The position numbers were made by a program, and so were the translations under genes. Of a stretch of 64,000 bases of DNA, positions 42,666-52,439 are shown one piece after another. Below the pieces are notes generated by a model, which was not told where the DNA came from, did not search any database, and saw nothing but the letters and a program-made list of their open reading frames with translations. Source of the DNA: JBHGBM01 sp041946965. GTDB taxonomy: Bacteria; Acidobacteriota; Terriglobia; Bryobacterales; Bryobacteraceae. The number at the start of each line of letters is the position of its first letter. Positions within the stretch are counted from its first letter, which is position 1. The stretch lies in the NCBI GenBank assembly GCA_041946965.1, contig JBHGBM010000018.1, positions 71,893 through 135,892 on the forward strand, given 5' to 3'.

Positions 42666-45600
42666 CTACCACTCCAGGCGCACGCCCATCCGCATCACGC
42701 GCTGCCCCGTGGCATCGCTCGGCGACGTGCCGTTCATGCCCGACACCACGCCCGCCGAGGCCACCGAGGTGACGTTCACCCCGGGGTTGGACCAGTTCGG
42801 GTGGTTGAAAATGTTCGTCCCGGTGAGTTCCAGCCGCAGCGCGGCGCGCTCGAACACCTGGAACTGTTTGTAGAGGCCCGCGCTCCAGGCCTGCGAGCCG
42901 GGTCCTTTGAGGATGCCGCGCGAGGCCGTTCCGTAATGGCCGGGCGCCGGCGCCCCGAAGGCCTCCACGTCGAAGAAGCGGTCCATCGTACGCTCGCTCT
43001 TCGGCAGGTTCGGATTGCGATAGACGTTCGGCCGGATGGTGACGTTGGCGGGAGTCGAGGAAGCCGTGTAGGCGGTGCCGACCGGGTCCGGACCGCTCCA
43101 CTGCGGCGTGAGGAACTGGCCCGAGAACTGCGCCCAGATGCCGCTCACGTGCCAGCCGCCGATCAGCCCGTTCAGCCACCCGTTGGCATTCCGGAAAAAG
43201 TGCGCGCGCTTGCCGAACGGCAGCACGTACACGAAGTTGCCGGTGATGCGGTGCGTGGGGATGTAGTTTTCCACGCCGCGGTCGCGCCTGAGGTCGTAGG
43301 AATTCTCGGGCGATTCGTAGCTGATGTCGCGCGCCCACACCCAGTTGACCTGGTAATACAGCCCGCGCGACCAGCGGCGTTTGGCGCCCACGGTGAGCGA
43401 GTTGTACTGGTGGGTGAGACCGTTGGAGCGGTAAGTCACGGCCCGGAATTGCGGAAACCGCGTCTCATTGACCTTGGCGATGTAGGGGCGCGTATCGGGG
43501 ATGCGCTGGTTCACGTCCTGCGCCCAGATGCCCTGGCGCTGGTTCGTGCCGATGTAGGAAATGCGGAAGCCGGTGCGCCAGCGCTCGTGCTCGACGGTGA
43601 AGTTGTACTGCATCGCGTAAGGGATGCGCAGGTCCGCGCGGACCGCCCTGGGCAGGCTGACGGTGGCCGGTCCGCCCGTGCCGGCGGCGGGGAACACGCG
43701 CGGGAAAATCACTACCGGCGCGTTGGCCGGGTTGGTGAAGGAAGGCTCATTGACCACGAACGGCACGCCGCCCACGTTAATGTCGCCCGGCACGCCGTCG
43801 TAGTAGATGCCGTAGCCGGCGCGGAACGCGGTGCGGTTGCTCCACGGCCGCCATGCCACGCCGATGCGCGGCGCGAAGTTGTTGCGATCGGTGGCGAGCA
43901 GCGATCCGGGCAAGCCCGCTTGGCCCGCCTCCATCACGTCCAGGTAGCCTTTCGGCATCAGGGGGCTCACCTTATTCAGCGCCCCGTTGGGCACCACCAC
44001 CTTGCCGGTCGCCAGGTCGAAGGCGGACTGGTAGCCGTGGGCTTCGGTCCAGTTCAGGTTGTAGTCATAGCGCAGGCCGAGATTCAGGGTCAGGTGGCGG
44101 TTGACCTTGAAATCGTCGGTGACGAAGAAGCCCGAAGCCCAGCGCGTGCGGTTGATGATCAGGTGCGGGTAGGCGCGCGAGGACGTGGTCGGGATGCCCA
44201 GGAGGAAGTCCGCATACGGGTGGCCCGCAAAGCGGTTCGAGAAGCTTGCGCTCCCAAACAGGTTGCCGTTGGCCTGGCCGTCCTCGTACACGACGTGGGT
44301 CATGTTGAAGCCGCCTTTGATGTTGTGGCGGCCGCGGAACCAACTCAGGTGCTCCTGGAACTGCATGGGGAAATTCTTGTAGCCGGGAACGCGCCAGTCC
44401 TGCTGGGTAATGCCGGTAAGGCCGAGACCGGAAAAACTCACCTTGAAGATGCCGTTGATGTCCGGCAGATTGTCCACCAGCCCCACCAGTCCGAGTTCCT
44501 GCACCAGTTGCTTGCCCATTTGCGGGCCGTGGCGCGGATTGTTGTTATAGGCAAAACCCCAGCGGAATTCGTTGAACACGCGCGAGGTCAGGCTGTAAGA
44601 CCAGGAGAGGTTTACGCTGCGGCAATCGCGCTGCTGCCAGCGCCTGCCGACGGTGGAGAGATCGTTGTCGTACGGCTGGTTCACCATGCGGTACCAGGAG
44701 GTGCGGCCGTAGATCAGCGACTTGTCGGAGATGCGATGGTCCAGCCTTACCGTGAAATACGTGTTGCCGTTGAAGGGCACGACGGTGGTCTCACGGTAGT
44801 TCCTGCTGGCGAAGACGCTGGTGTTGCCGTAATTGGGCAGCGGGTAGAAGCGCTCCTGCAAGATTTTCGAGACCTTGTTGATGCGGGAGGCGGGGATCAC
44901 GCGGCCCGGGAACGGCGCGCGGTCCGCGAACGGATCCACGATGGTTGTGGACGCGGCCAGGCCGGAAAAATCGCCATTGCGCCAGCTTTCAAGCGGCACC
45001 GTCGGGGTGAGGGTGTCCTGGGTGATATTGCCGCGGGCCGTCTCCATGGAAAAGAAGAAGAACGTCTTGTCGTGACCGTTGTAGAGCCTGGGCAGGAACA
45101 CCGGACCGCCGACGGACACGCCCGGATTGTGCCGGATGCCTGCGGCGCGCTCGAGCGCAAAATATTTCCGGGCGCGGAACCACGGCGAGCTGTAGTAATC
45201 GAAAAGGCTGCCGCGCAGCTTGTTCGTCCCGGATTTCGAAATGACCGTAATCTGGCCCACGGTGTTGAACTCGGCGGAGTTGTTGGCCATGTCGATGCGC
45301 ACTTCCTGGAAGCTCTCGATGTAATTGGTCAGCGGGCCGATCTGCCCGCCGCTTTCGCCGTTGCCGAGCGTGACGCCGTCCATGGTGGAATCGTTCTGCG
45401 TCTCCTTGCTGCCTGCCAGGCTGCGGAAACCCGAGGTGTCCGCCAGAACCCCGGGCGTGAGGGGCAGGAACTCCGTGAGGTTGCGGGAGCCGGTGGGCAT
45501 GAACTTGAGGGTGGCGGCCTCGCGGGTGTCGCTGACGCGCGGCGTTTCGGTCTCGATCAGCGCGGGGCCGGAGTCGGTCACCTCCACGCTGGTCCCCACG

Positions 45601-45935
45601 GCGCCGAGTTCCAGTTTCACATCCATGCGGCGCGCGTCGAGCGAGACCAGCCCGATGTCCTTGGCGACGTACTCCTTGAAGCCGGCCAGCGATACGCGCA
45701 GTTCGTAATCGCCTTCGCGTAGCTGGCTGAAGGTGTAAATGCCCGCTTCGTTGGAAGTGGTGTTGTAACGGTAATTGCTTTGGACATGGGTGGCCTGGAC
45801 CATGGCTCCCGCGATGACCATTCCCGAGGGATCGGTAATCGTGCCTGTTAAGCTTGCGAAGGTCGTCTGCCCGGGAGACGGGCGGACAAAGGCAACGCAG
45901 AGAACGACAGCGGACAGAAGCCTTGAAGCGTGCAT
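42666..45935 (-). CDS. TonB-dependent receptor, Oar-like, with CarboxypepD_reg domain (receptor 3)
   Basis: 1089 aa. Signal peptide (1-23), CarboxypepD_reg domain (FASLTGTITDPSGMVIAGAM to about 105), a plug with TVISKSGTNKLRGSLFDYYSS, and a long barrel ending MRMGVRLEW. The plug motif is GSRNLTEFLPLTPG in place of LPLNGR. ATG 45935 is chosen because GGGAGG (45947-45942) lies 6 nt upstream; an upstream TTG at 45941 touches the SD site and is unlikely. The gene starts 33 nt after the pectate-lyase-like gene in the same direction, so it is cotranscribed. This suggests it imports products of that lyase and of the esterase/glycosidase. Confidence 0.88.
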   Translation of the reverse strand: MHASRLLSAVVLCVAFVRPSPGQTTFASLTGTITDPSGMVIAGAMVQATHVQSNYRYNTTSNEAGIYTFSQLREGDYELRVSLAGFKEYVAKDIGLVSLDARRMDVKLELGAVGTSVEVTDSGPALIETETPRVSDTREAATLKFMPTGSRNLTEFLPLTPGVLADTSGFRSLAGSKETQNDSTMDGVTLGNGESGGQIGPLTNYIESFQEVRIDMANNSAEFNTVGQITVISKSGTNKLRGSLFDYYSSPWFRARKYFALERAAGIRHNPGVSVGGPVFLPRLYNGHDKTFFFFSMETARGNITQDTLTPTVPLESWRNGDFSGLAASTTIVDPFADRAPFPGRVIPASRINKVSKILQERFYPLPNYGNTSVFASRNYRETTVVPFNGNTYFTVRLDHRISDKSLIYGRTSWYRMVNQPYDNDLSTVGRRWQQRDCRSVNLSWSYSLTSRVFNEFRWGFAYNNNPRHGPQMGKQLVQELGLVGLVDNLPDINGIFKVSFSGLGLTGITQQDWRVPGYKNFPMQFQEHLSWFRGRHNIKGGFNMTHVVYEDGQANGNLFGSASFSNRFAGHPYADFLLGIPTTSSRAYPHLIINRTRWASGFFVTDDFKVNRHLTLNLGLRYDYNLNWTEAHGYQSAFDLATGKVVVPNGALNKVSPLMPKGYLDVMEAGQAGLPGSLLATDRNNFAPRIGVAWRPWSNRTAFRAGYGIYYDGVPGDINVGGVPFVVNEPSFTNPANAPVVIFPRVFPAAGTGGPATVSLPRAVRADLRIPYAMQYNFTVEHERWRTGFRISYIGTNQRQGIWAQDVNQRIPDTRPYIAKVNETRFPQFRAVTYRSNGLTHQYNSLTVGAKRRWSRGLYYQVNWVWARDISYESPENSYDLRRDRGVENYIPTHRITGNFVYVLPFGKRAHFFRNANGWLNGLIGGWHVSGIWAQFSGQFLTPQWSGPDPVGTAYTASSTPANVTIRPNVYRNPNLPKSERTMDRFFDVEAFGAPAPGHYGTASRGILKGPGSQAWSAGLYKQFQVFERAALRLELTGTNIFNHPNWSNPGVNVTSVASAGVVSGMNGTSPSDATGQRVMRMGVRLEW

Positions 45936-45968
45936 AAGCAACCTCCCACCGCGCGCGGCGCGTGCGGC

Positions 45969-47279
45969 TCAGCGCCGAACCGGTTTCGCTAACTCGTTCA
46001 GGTATTCTTCGATACTGGTGTAGCCGTCGCCATCGCGGTCGGCGGCGGCGTCCTTGGGATCCCGCGGATTGAGTCCGTGGGCCCGCTCCCACTGGTCTGG
46101 CATGCCGTCCCCATCGTTGTCGGGGAGCGGCCTGGCGGAACGGTAGGCGGGCCAGCCGCCCGCCTGTTCCGGGGTGTCGATGATGCGGCCGGCGCCGTTG
46201 CGGACATCGGCGACAATCCTCTGGTCTACGGCGTCGCGCACGGGACGCGTGCAGCCGGCGCCGGCCAGCACGGCCTCGAATGCCTCTCTTGCCGGGGTTG
46301 CGGTGACCGGCGGCGCGGCGAAGGGTTCTTCCACCACGGTCACGAGCTTGCGGCCCTTGCGTTCGGTGATGTTGAACATCAACCGGTTGTCGCCGGTAAG
46401 GTCCGCACGGCCTTCCACGAAATTATCCCGTATATAAAATTTGGCGTCCGCGGTTGGCGCGATGGAAACAGGCTTCTTGGCCGGGTTGGTACTCGGCCCC
46501 GGCTTGATGTAGTTGGCCACGTAGTTCGCGCTTACGAAATCCGTCACTGTCCCCAGGCATTGATAGCCGTAGTCGTACGTCACGTTGTTGCGCACGTCAA
46601 AGGTGGGCCAGGGCTTCCTGTGGTACGCATCGCCGATCATCGGATTGCGGCCGTTGTTGTGCGCCCAGAGGTTGTGGTGGAGCGTTACGCCGCCTGTCGC
46701 ACGAACGAGCGAGCCGTAACTGTGAACGCCCTTCCGGTGAACGCTGCGCATCAGGCCTTCGCTCGAGATGCACCACTGCACGGTAATGTTGCGGATTCGC
46801 CCGCTGGGCGAGAGATTCTCATCCACGGCCCAGCTTGCCGAGCAGTGGTCGATGATGACGTTCTCGCCGCCGTCGGTTACGGTGAGCCCGTCGAGAGCCT
46901 GCCCCGCCGCCGTCCCGAGGCGGCTGCGGATGAAGCGCAGGATGACATCGTGCGTGGCGATGCGGAGCGGATAATTGCGCAGGCAGATGCCGTCGCCGGG
47001 GGCGCTCTGGCCCGCGATGGTGGCGAAGGGCTCTTTCAACTGCAACTCCGATTTCAGGTCGATAATCCCGGAGACGCCGAACACGATCACGCGCGGTCCG
47101 CCGGTCTCGCATGCCGCGCGCAGGCTGCCCGGCCCCGAATCCGCCAGGGTGGTGACTACCAGCACCCGGCCGCCGCGCCCGCCCGGCGTGCCGGCGCCGA
47201 AGCCCTCCGCGCCGGGAAAGGCGGGAACCTGGGCGGCAAACAGCCGCGCCGCGAGAAGAGCGAAGGCGAATCTACTCAT
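45969..47279 (-). CDS. Exported pectate-lyase-like (PL1-type) right-handed beta-helix protein with Ca-binding tail
   Basis: 436 aa. Signal peptide (1-16), then the typical start FPGAEGFGAGTPGGRGG and a parallel beta helix (VLVVTTLADSGPGSLRAAC, ATIAGQSAPGDGI, ENVIIDHCSASWAVDENL, VTLHHNLWAHNNGRNP, FDVRNNVTYDYGYQC). This is the layout of the bacterial pectate-lyase family PL1 and relatives. The C-terminus has two Asp-rich loops (DNDGDGMPDQW and DRDGDGYTSIEEY), a thrombospondin-3/dockerin-like Ca-binding module. It probably cleaves pectin or another uronic-acid polymer. Its ATG lies in the last 8 nt of the upstream fusion gene, so translation is coupled. Confidence 0.82.
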   Translation of the reverse strand: MSRFAFALLAARLFAAQVPAFPGAEGFGAGTPGGRGGRVLVVTTLADSGPGSLRAACETGGPRVIVFGVSGIIDLKSELQLKEPFATIAGQSAPGDGICLRNYPLRIATHDVILRFIRSRLGTAAGQALDGLTVTDGGENVIIDHCSASWAVDENLSPSGRIRNITVQWCISSEGLMRSVHRKGVHSYGSLVRATGGVTLHHNLWAHNNGRNPMIGDAYHRKPWPTFDVRNNVTYDYGYQCLGTVTDFVSANYVANYIKPGPSTNPAKKPVSIAPTADAKFYIRDNFVEGRADLTGDNRLMFNITERKGRKLVTVVEEPFAAPPVTATPAREAFEAVLAGAGCTRPVRDAVDQRIVADVRNGAGRIIDTPEQAGGWPAYRSARPLPDNDGDGMPDQWERAHGLNPRDPKDAAADRDGDGYTSIEEYLNELAKPVRR

Positions 47280-50200
47280 GCGCGATCACGATCATCGAGT
47301 ACAGCCGCATGCCGGGCGCCGTGAAGCTGACCTGCCCGGCCGATTCCTGGAATGCGAGCGGCATGGGATCGTCGGCGTCCGGCGAAAAACACGTCACCGA
47401 CTTCACGCGCCCGGGGAACCTGGTCCGGGCGGACACCTTGAACGGTGCCACGGCTTTGGCGCGCTCGAAGTTCACAAAATGCGCGATGGTCTCGCGCGTT
47501 TCGGCACGGTCCAACAGCTCCATGACGGTAGTCAGCGGCGCCGCGGCGGTGATGGACAGGCCCTTGGGCAGCGCGCCGGCAATGGCCTGATAGATCTGCT
47601 CGTGGTTCGCTGGCAGGACCCACTGTTCCGGGGCGAAGCGGTTGCCGCGTGATGCCGCGGAGGCGATGATTTCGGGATTCTCCGTGTCGCCCGCCTTGGC
47701 GGCGTACCCCAGGATCCGCGGGATGTAGAGGATGCGGCCCTTGCCCTCCCGCCGCGCCGGCATCAGCGGGTTCGAACGGCGCCGCTCCCGGTATTCGTTG
47801 TACTCCGCGGTGTTCCCGGTCACGATCAGGGCGCCGCCGTCGCGCACGTACCGCAGCAACCGTTCGACGTGCGCGCCCGAAACGCACTCCTGGCCCGCCA
47901 GGATCACCGCGCCGTAACGATCGATGCGGTCGATCTGCTCCTCGTACAGGAGATCGAAGGGCACCTTGCGCTGAATCAGAACCTGCTCCATCAGGATGGT
48001 GGGAACCAGCGTGTCCGCAATACTGTAGGCCATCGAGGGCCACGTGCGCAACACCGCCACGTCGGCCACGTTGTCGGTCCGGGTGAAATACCGGTTGTTG
48101 TACTCGCGGAAGAACTCGGCGGCCGGCGTGAACACGCTGTAGGCGCCTTGCAGGAACGGCCCGCCCTGGGTGCCGAAGCCGGGCACCTCCTTCTGGTAAT
48201 TGAACGCCATGTGGACGGCGGCGTGAAGCTCGTCCCGCATCGAGTCGTCGCAGCTCATGTTAAGCCGCCGCGCCATCTTGTAGGAGCGGATCTCCGAGAT
48301 CATCGCGCCGGTTGCCGGATCCAGCCGCGATTCCATCCCGCTCACGTCGTAGGGCGTGAAGTCGCACTTGCCGCTGTAGAGCGGATGGTAAACCCCGTTC
48401 AGCCACATGCGGTTGAAGCCGTAGATGCCTTTCAGGTTGTAGCCCACGGAGATGTTGGGATTCAGGCTCTTGATGTAGTCGTACAGCTCGTTGTAATGCC
48501 CGGCCATCGCTTCGCAGCGGAAGCGCACCCATTCCTGGAGCACGGGGTCGTCCAGCGCGCGCACGCTCTCCGGCGTGTTGTAGACGTCCCATTCGTTCAC
48601 GCGGAGCCAGTCCGTGGGCATGCCGAAGCGGCGGAGCGCGGCCTCGCGGGTGGGATAACGGCGTCTCAGGAATTCGTGAAACGCGCGCATGCAGCGCTCG
48701 CAGCGGCAGGACTTCGGCTCCGGCTGAAGCTGCACGTTGTCGAAGAAGATCTGATCGGCTTTCACTTCCTCGACCCCGATGCGCAGAACCTTCTTCAGGT
48801 ACTCGCGATAGGCCGGCTCGTTGGGACACGCGTAATGGCGGAAGGTCTGCGTCTGCATATAGGGCACGGGGCGGTTGTTCTGATCGCGCTGCTCCCAGTT
48901 CTTGGCTTCCGGGACCTCGCGATAGAAGGCTTCGGTGAACATCGTTCCAGCCACGTAGATGCTGACCTTCATGCCGAGCTGGTGCATCAGGGCCGCCATG
49001 CGTTTGGTCTTCGCGATATCCTCCTTCTCGTATTCCAGGCCGAAGCCCTTATAGAAGTGCAGCCGGGCAAAGCCAACACCCGCGGCGGCCATGCGCTTCA
49101 CGTTCTCCGGGTCGTGCTGCCGCTCATAGAATTCGGGCTGGTCCTCGGGATGCGTGCCGCGACGAAGCAGGAAGATGAGCGGCTCGTGGCTGGGCCAGGA
49201 GACGCCCTGGGTCTGCTCGCGCTTCCGCCGCGCGCTTTGCTCCCACCGGGTAAGGGGGCGCGGGGCGGCCTTGACTTGCCGCACCCAGTTGTCCAGGATC
49301 ATCGAGTCCTTGCGGCGCGCCCACTCCTGGGCGCTGAAGACGCTGACCTGGTCCCGAGTGAAGCCGGGCACGTCCGCGCCGATGGCCTGCGAACCGCCTT
49401 CGGAAAGCTCTGAAATATAGCCCGGGTCCGTGGCCACTCCCTTCGCCTTGGCCCACTCGCTCATGTGGGTGACGGGCATGGTGCGAATCGACTCTTCGGT
49501 CCAGTTTGGAAAATCCAGTTTGCGTTCGAGCCAGAGGGCCGCGGCGCGGGTCACGAAGTAGGGGCGGTGCGCTCCCTCGGGGTCGTACTCGGTGTCAAAG
49601 ACCTTGCCCGGCATGTTCACTCGGCGCTTGAGGTCTTCGAAAAACGCGCGCGGTTCCTGCCGCTTGGACTGAAGAATGCCGTCCTTCAGGCCGTTGATGA
49701 TGAGCGTGGGGCCGCGCTCGGCATGCAAGGTATACACCACCTTGGCGCGGTCGCCCAGGAATTGCAGCGACTGGTAAGGGAAGCCCTGGCACATGGGCTT
49801 GGAAGTGTCCCAGTACTGGCCGGGACCATCCAGGTTGCCGCCGCCGGCGAGCACGCAGGCGTGCAGGCGCGTCTCGGCGGCGCAGGCCAGCGAGAGTACA
49901 AACGAGCCCATCGAATAGCCCATGGCGCCGATGCGCGCCGCATCCACTTCGGGCCGCTGCCGCAGGTAGGAGACCGCTTGCATGACGTCGGTCATCATGA
50001 GACCGCCGAGCCGGCGGCCGAGAATCGGGTCGCGCTCCAAGGTGTCGTGCGCGCGCGTTCCGGACTTGCGCTCCGCATTGCGTTCGCCCTCGCCCGCGGG
50101 GTCGTAGGTCAGCACCGCCGCCCCGGCGCGCGCGTACGAGATGCCGCACCAGAACGCGTACCAACTGTACTTGTCGCCCCCGTGCCCGTTCACCACGATG

Positions 50201-50454
50201 AGCGCCGGGACTTTTCCGGCCCTCGACTTGGGCAGGTACAGGATTGCAGGCACCCGCATGCCGAACTGGGTGCCGTAAGTGATCTTCTCGGCCGTAACAC
50301 CCGCGGCGGGCTCGAAGCGGCCATGCGTTTCGGCGGCCAGCGGCGGCAGAGGGTCGGGGACGAACAGGGTGGCCTTGATGCGTGTCCGGACATCGTCGCC
50401 CTCCGCCCCCAGCGCCGCCAGCGAAAGCAGCGGAATCAGGAATGCCTTTTTCAT
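47272..50454 (-). CDS. Esterase-glycosidase fusion (alpha/beta hydrolase plus GH42-like module)
   Basis: 1060 aa. Signal peptide 1-17. Residues about 50-340 are an alpha/beta hydrolase of the acetyl-xylan-esterase/dienelactone-hydrolase type: the VNGHGGDKYSW oxyanion region, GYSMGS with nucleophile Ser181, and DPEGAHRPYF with the His. Residues about 440 to the end form a second enzyme module, a TIM-barrel-like region (GVGFARLHFYKGFG, MKVSIYVAGTMF, VKADQIFFDNVQ, CRCERCMRAFHEFLRR, FRCEAMAGHYNELYDYIKSLNPNISVGYN). A beta-galactosidase-trimerisation-like alpha/beta part follows (YGAVILAGQECVSGAHVERLLRYVRDGGALIVTGN), then a C-terminal beta domain. One chain would thus remove ester groups and cut the glycan. 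ATG 50454 overlaps the DUF4838 stop by 4 nt. The frame stays open far upstream but is noncoding there. Confidence 0.72.
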   Translation of the reverse strand: MKKAFLIPLLSLAALGAEGDDVRTRIKATLFVPDPLPPLAAETHGRFEPAAGVTAEKITYGTQFGMRVPAILYLPKSRAGKVPALIVVNGHGGDKYSWYAFWCGISYARAGAAVLTYDPAGEGERNAERKSGTRAHDTLERDPILGRRLGGLMMTDVMQAVSYLRQRPEVDAARIGAMGYSMGSFVLSLACAAETRLHACVLAGGGNLDGPGQYWDTSKPMCQGFPYQSLQFLGDRAKVVYTLHAERGPTLIINGLKDGILQSKRQEPRAFFEDLKRRVNMPGKVFDTEYDPEGAHRPYFVTRAAALWLERKLDFPNWTEESIRTMPVTHMSEWAKAKGVATDPGYISELSEGGSQAIGADVPGFTRDQVSVFSAQEWARRKDSMILDNWVRQVKAAPRPLTRWEQSARRKREQTQGVSWPSHEPLIFLLRRGTHPEDQPEFYERQHDPENVKRMAAAGVGFARLHFYKGFGLEYEKEDIAKTKRMAALMHQLGMKVSIYVAGTMFTEAFYREVPEAKNWEQRDQNNRPVPYMQTQTFRHYACPNEPAYREYLKKVLRIGVEEVKADQIFFDNVQLQPEPKSCRCERCMRAFHEFLRRRYPTREAALRRFGMPTDWLRVNEWDVYNTPESVRALDDPVLQEWVRFRCEAMAGHYNELYDYIKSLNPNISVGYNLKGIYGFNRMWLNGVYHPLYSGKCDFTPYDVSGMESRLDPATGAMISEIRSYKMARRLNMSCDDSMRDELHAAVHMAFNYQKEVPGFGTQGGPFLQGAYSVFTPAAEFFREYNNRYFTRTDNVADVAVLRTWPSMAYSIADTLVPTILMEQVLIQRKVPFDLLYEEQIDRIDRYGAVILAGQECVSGAHVERLLRYVRDGGALIVTGNTAEYNEYRERRRSNPLMPARREGKGRILYIPRILGYAAKAGDTENPEIIASAASRGNRFAPEQWVLPANHEQIYQAIAGALPKGLSITAAAPLTTVMELLDRAETRETIAHFVNFERAKAVAPFKVSARTRFPGRVKSVTCFSPDADDPMPLAFQESAGQVSFTAPGMRLYSMIVIAHE

Positions 50455-52379
50455 CGCGTGCCTCCCTTGTACGCCCGCATCTTCGCCAGCGGCACGAAGG
50501 ACCGCTGGCTGTCGTTGTAACGTATCCAGAAATGCGCGAGGACGAAGCCCTGCTTGAGCGATTCCACGTAGCGGTCGCGCTCCTCCCAAAGGGCCAGGCA
50601 CTGCTCGAAGGCCCGCATATCGGCATGGGCGGGCGGCTCCATTTTGGGTGTGAACCTCCAACCGGCTTCGATCAGCGGAATGGTTTTCTCGATGGCCCTT
50701 ACCGTGAGATCCACGTATTGGAAGCCCTGCTTGAGAAACTCGACCCGCTCGCGTTCCCGGCCCTGGACCGCGGCGGCGGCTGCCTCCAGGTCGCGGCGGC
50801 ACGCGTCGCGCAACGCCGGCGGGTACGCTTCCGCCACCCGTTTGTATTCGGAGAGCCGGGCGGAGTCCATGGCCACGGCCTTGCCGTTCTGCGCCCTCCA
50901 GGCCTGCTCCCACCGCCCGAAATAGCGGGCCACCGCGGGCGCCGCCGCACCGAAGCCGCTTTCGATGTAATCCGACTGGAGCGCCCGGAAATCGGCCGAT
51001 GGATCCCACAGCAGGCGCGCCAGCAGATAATATTGCAGGCCGTTGATGGCGTAGCCATCGCCGGACTGGGTCTGATAGTAGCGATACCCCTGCTCCCGCA
51101 GCCGCTTGACGCTGCGGGCGATGGGCTCCTGCATGAGCCGCGGCAGGTCCGGGGAGTTGCCCTGAATGAAATACTCGTAGATTCCCAGGTGCCGGGCGGC
51201 GCCGCTCCACGCCCCCGTCTCGCGGTACTGCTGCTCTTCCAACTGCGGATTCCAGTTGAAAGCCGCGTGGAAAGTGTACTGGATGATCAGGTTGGGATGC
51301 ACCTTCACGCGCGCCGGCGGTTGGCGATACGGGCCGTAAGCGAACAGGATGAGTTTCTTGCCCGGGTGCGTCCTGGCCACCTGCTCCGCCACCTGGTTGG
51401 CGAAGGTCACCACGCGGTCCGTGATCACGAGTTTCTTCCCCCCACTCATTTCAGGATCGTCGGCCGCCATCTCGACCTTGCCGCTATCGAGCCGCCGGCA
51501 GCGGTCGCATTCGCAGAAGCCGCCGCCGTCGTTCAGCGATACCGCGAAGGCATCGAAATCCGGATGCTGGTCGAAAAATCGCCGGGAATACTCCACCGTC
51601 AGCCGGATCACGTCGGGGTTGGTGGTGCAGGGCTGCGTGCCGTGCTTGCCGTCGAAGTGCTCCCAGTCGCGCTTGCCCTTTACCAGCGCGTAATACTCCG
51701 GGTGAGTGGGGCCGTACTTGGCCGGGGGCAGGATCTCACCGAAGGCGTGCCCGCCGTAGATGAGCGCGCCGCCGAAGCGGTTGCGCCGTTCCCAAAGTTT
51801 CTGGAGGCGCTGGTGCTCCTCCGTGATTCCCAGCTTGCGCTCGGCGGCCCATTTATCGAGGAAGCCCCACAGAGCCCCGCCGGGGCCGAGATCGCGCCAA
51901 AGATAGGCGGGCGCCCGCTCAATAGCGGTCTGAGGAACGCGCAGATCCACACGGCGCGGAACCACCTCGCCCAGGTCCCCCGGCCACAACCAGCGGACTC
52001 CGGCAAACTGTTCGAGAAAGGCGTACACGGCGAATGCCGTGCCGTCCCGGCCGTTGCCGGCCAGCGCCAGCGCGCCGCCCGGCAGCGTGCGGATGAGGTA
52101 TCCGTCGCCCTCCACGCGCTTCAGACGCTCGCGGATTTCGGGGGGACACACGGCGGCGCCGACAAGGATAGCGGCGCCCTTGGCCGGCGCACTTGGCGCG
52201 ATCCGCAATCTCGCACCGGTGGCTCTCTCCACATACCGGACCAGCTCGTCCGCAACTCCGCGGTCGCCCGCGGCCGCCGCCACCACGGCCTTGGGCTGCC
52301 CTTGCTCCACGACCGCGAGATCCGCCGCGGCCGGCCCCGCGCACAGAAGAAAGATCGCGGCCCACTTTCGCTCGATCAT
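50451..52379 (-). CDS. Exported DUF4838-type (alpha-glucuronidase-like) protein
   Basis: 642 aa. Signal peptide 1-19. An N-terminal alpha/beta domain like that of GH20 and GH67 enzymes (ELVRYVERATGARL, YLIRTLPGGALALAGNGRDGTAFAVYAFLEQFAGVRWLWPG) is followed by the DUF4838 region (HPEYYALVKGKRDW, DVIRLTVEYSRRFFDQHPDFDAFAVSLNDGGGFCECDRC, TFANQVAEQVARTHPGKKLILFAYG). Family members sit in polysaccharide loci and are probably glycosidases acting on uronic acids. It is the first gene of the six-gene operon. The promoter lies 8 bp before the ATG with no SD site, so the message looks leaderless. Confidence 0.78.
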   Translation of the reverse strand: MIERKWAAIFLLCAGPAAADLAVVEQGQPKAVVAAAAGDRGVADELVRYVERATGARLRIAPSAPAKGAAILVGAAVCPPEIRERLKRVEGDGYLIRTLPGGALALAGNGRDGTAFAVYAFLEQFAGVRWLWPGDLGEVVPRRVDLRVPQTAIERAPAYLWRDLGPGGALWGFLDKWAAERKLGITEEHQRLQKLWERRNRFGGALIYGGHAFGEILPPAKYGPTHPEYYALVKGKRDWEHFDGKHGTQPCTTNPDVIRLTVEYSRRFFDQHPDFDAFAVSLNDGGGFCECDRCRRLDSGKVEMAADDPEMSGGKKLVITDRVVTFANQVAEQVARTHPGKKLILFAYGPYRQPPARVKVHPNLIIQYTFHAAFNWNPQLEEQQYRETGAWSGAARHLGIYEYFIQGNSPDLPRLMQEPIARSVKRLREQGYRYYQTQSGDGYAINGLQYYLLARLLWDPSADFRALQSDYIESGFGAAAPAVARYFGRWEQAWRAQNGKAVAMDSARLSEYKRVAEAYPPALRDACRRDLEAAAAAVQGRERERVEFLKQGFQYVDLTVRAIEKTIPLIEAGWRFTPKMEPPAHADMRAFEQCLALWEERDRYVESLKQGFVLAHFWIRYNDSQRSFVPLAKMRAYKGGTR

Positions 52380-52387
52380 CGACTGCG

Positions 52388-52416
52388 TTGTAACACGGCC
52401 CCCGCCGGCCGGTCAA
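52388..52416 (-). promoter_or_regulatory. Promoter of the six-gene polysaccharide operon
   Basis: On the minus strand TTGACC (52416-52411) and TTACAA (52393-52388) with a 17-bp spacer. The ATG at 52379 follows the -10 box by 8 bp, so transcription probably starts at or next to the start codon. Confidence 0.55.
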
Positions 52417-52439
52417 TCCCGCTTCGCCCTTGACTCGTC

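Noticed and set aside
50455..51210. Upstream extension of the esterase/glycosidase frame to 51210
   Set aside because: The extension overlaps the DUF4838 gene in another frame and has no family similarity. A clean signal peptide starts at ATG 50454, which also overlaps the previous stop by 4 nt.
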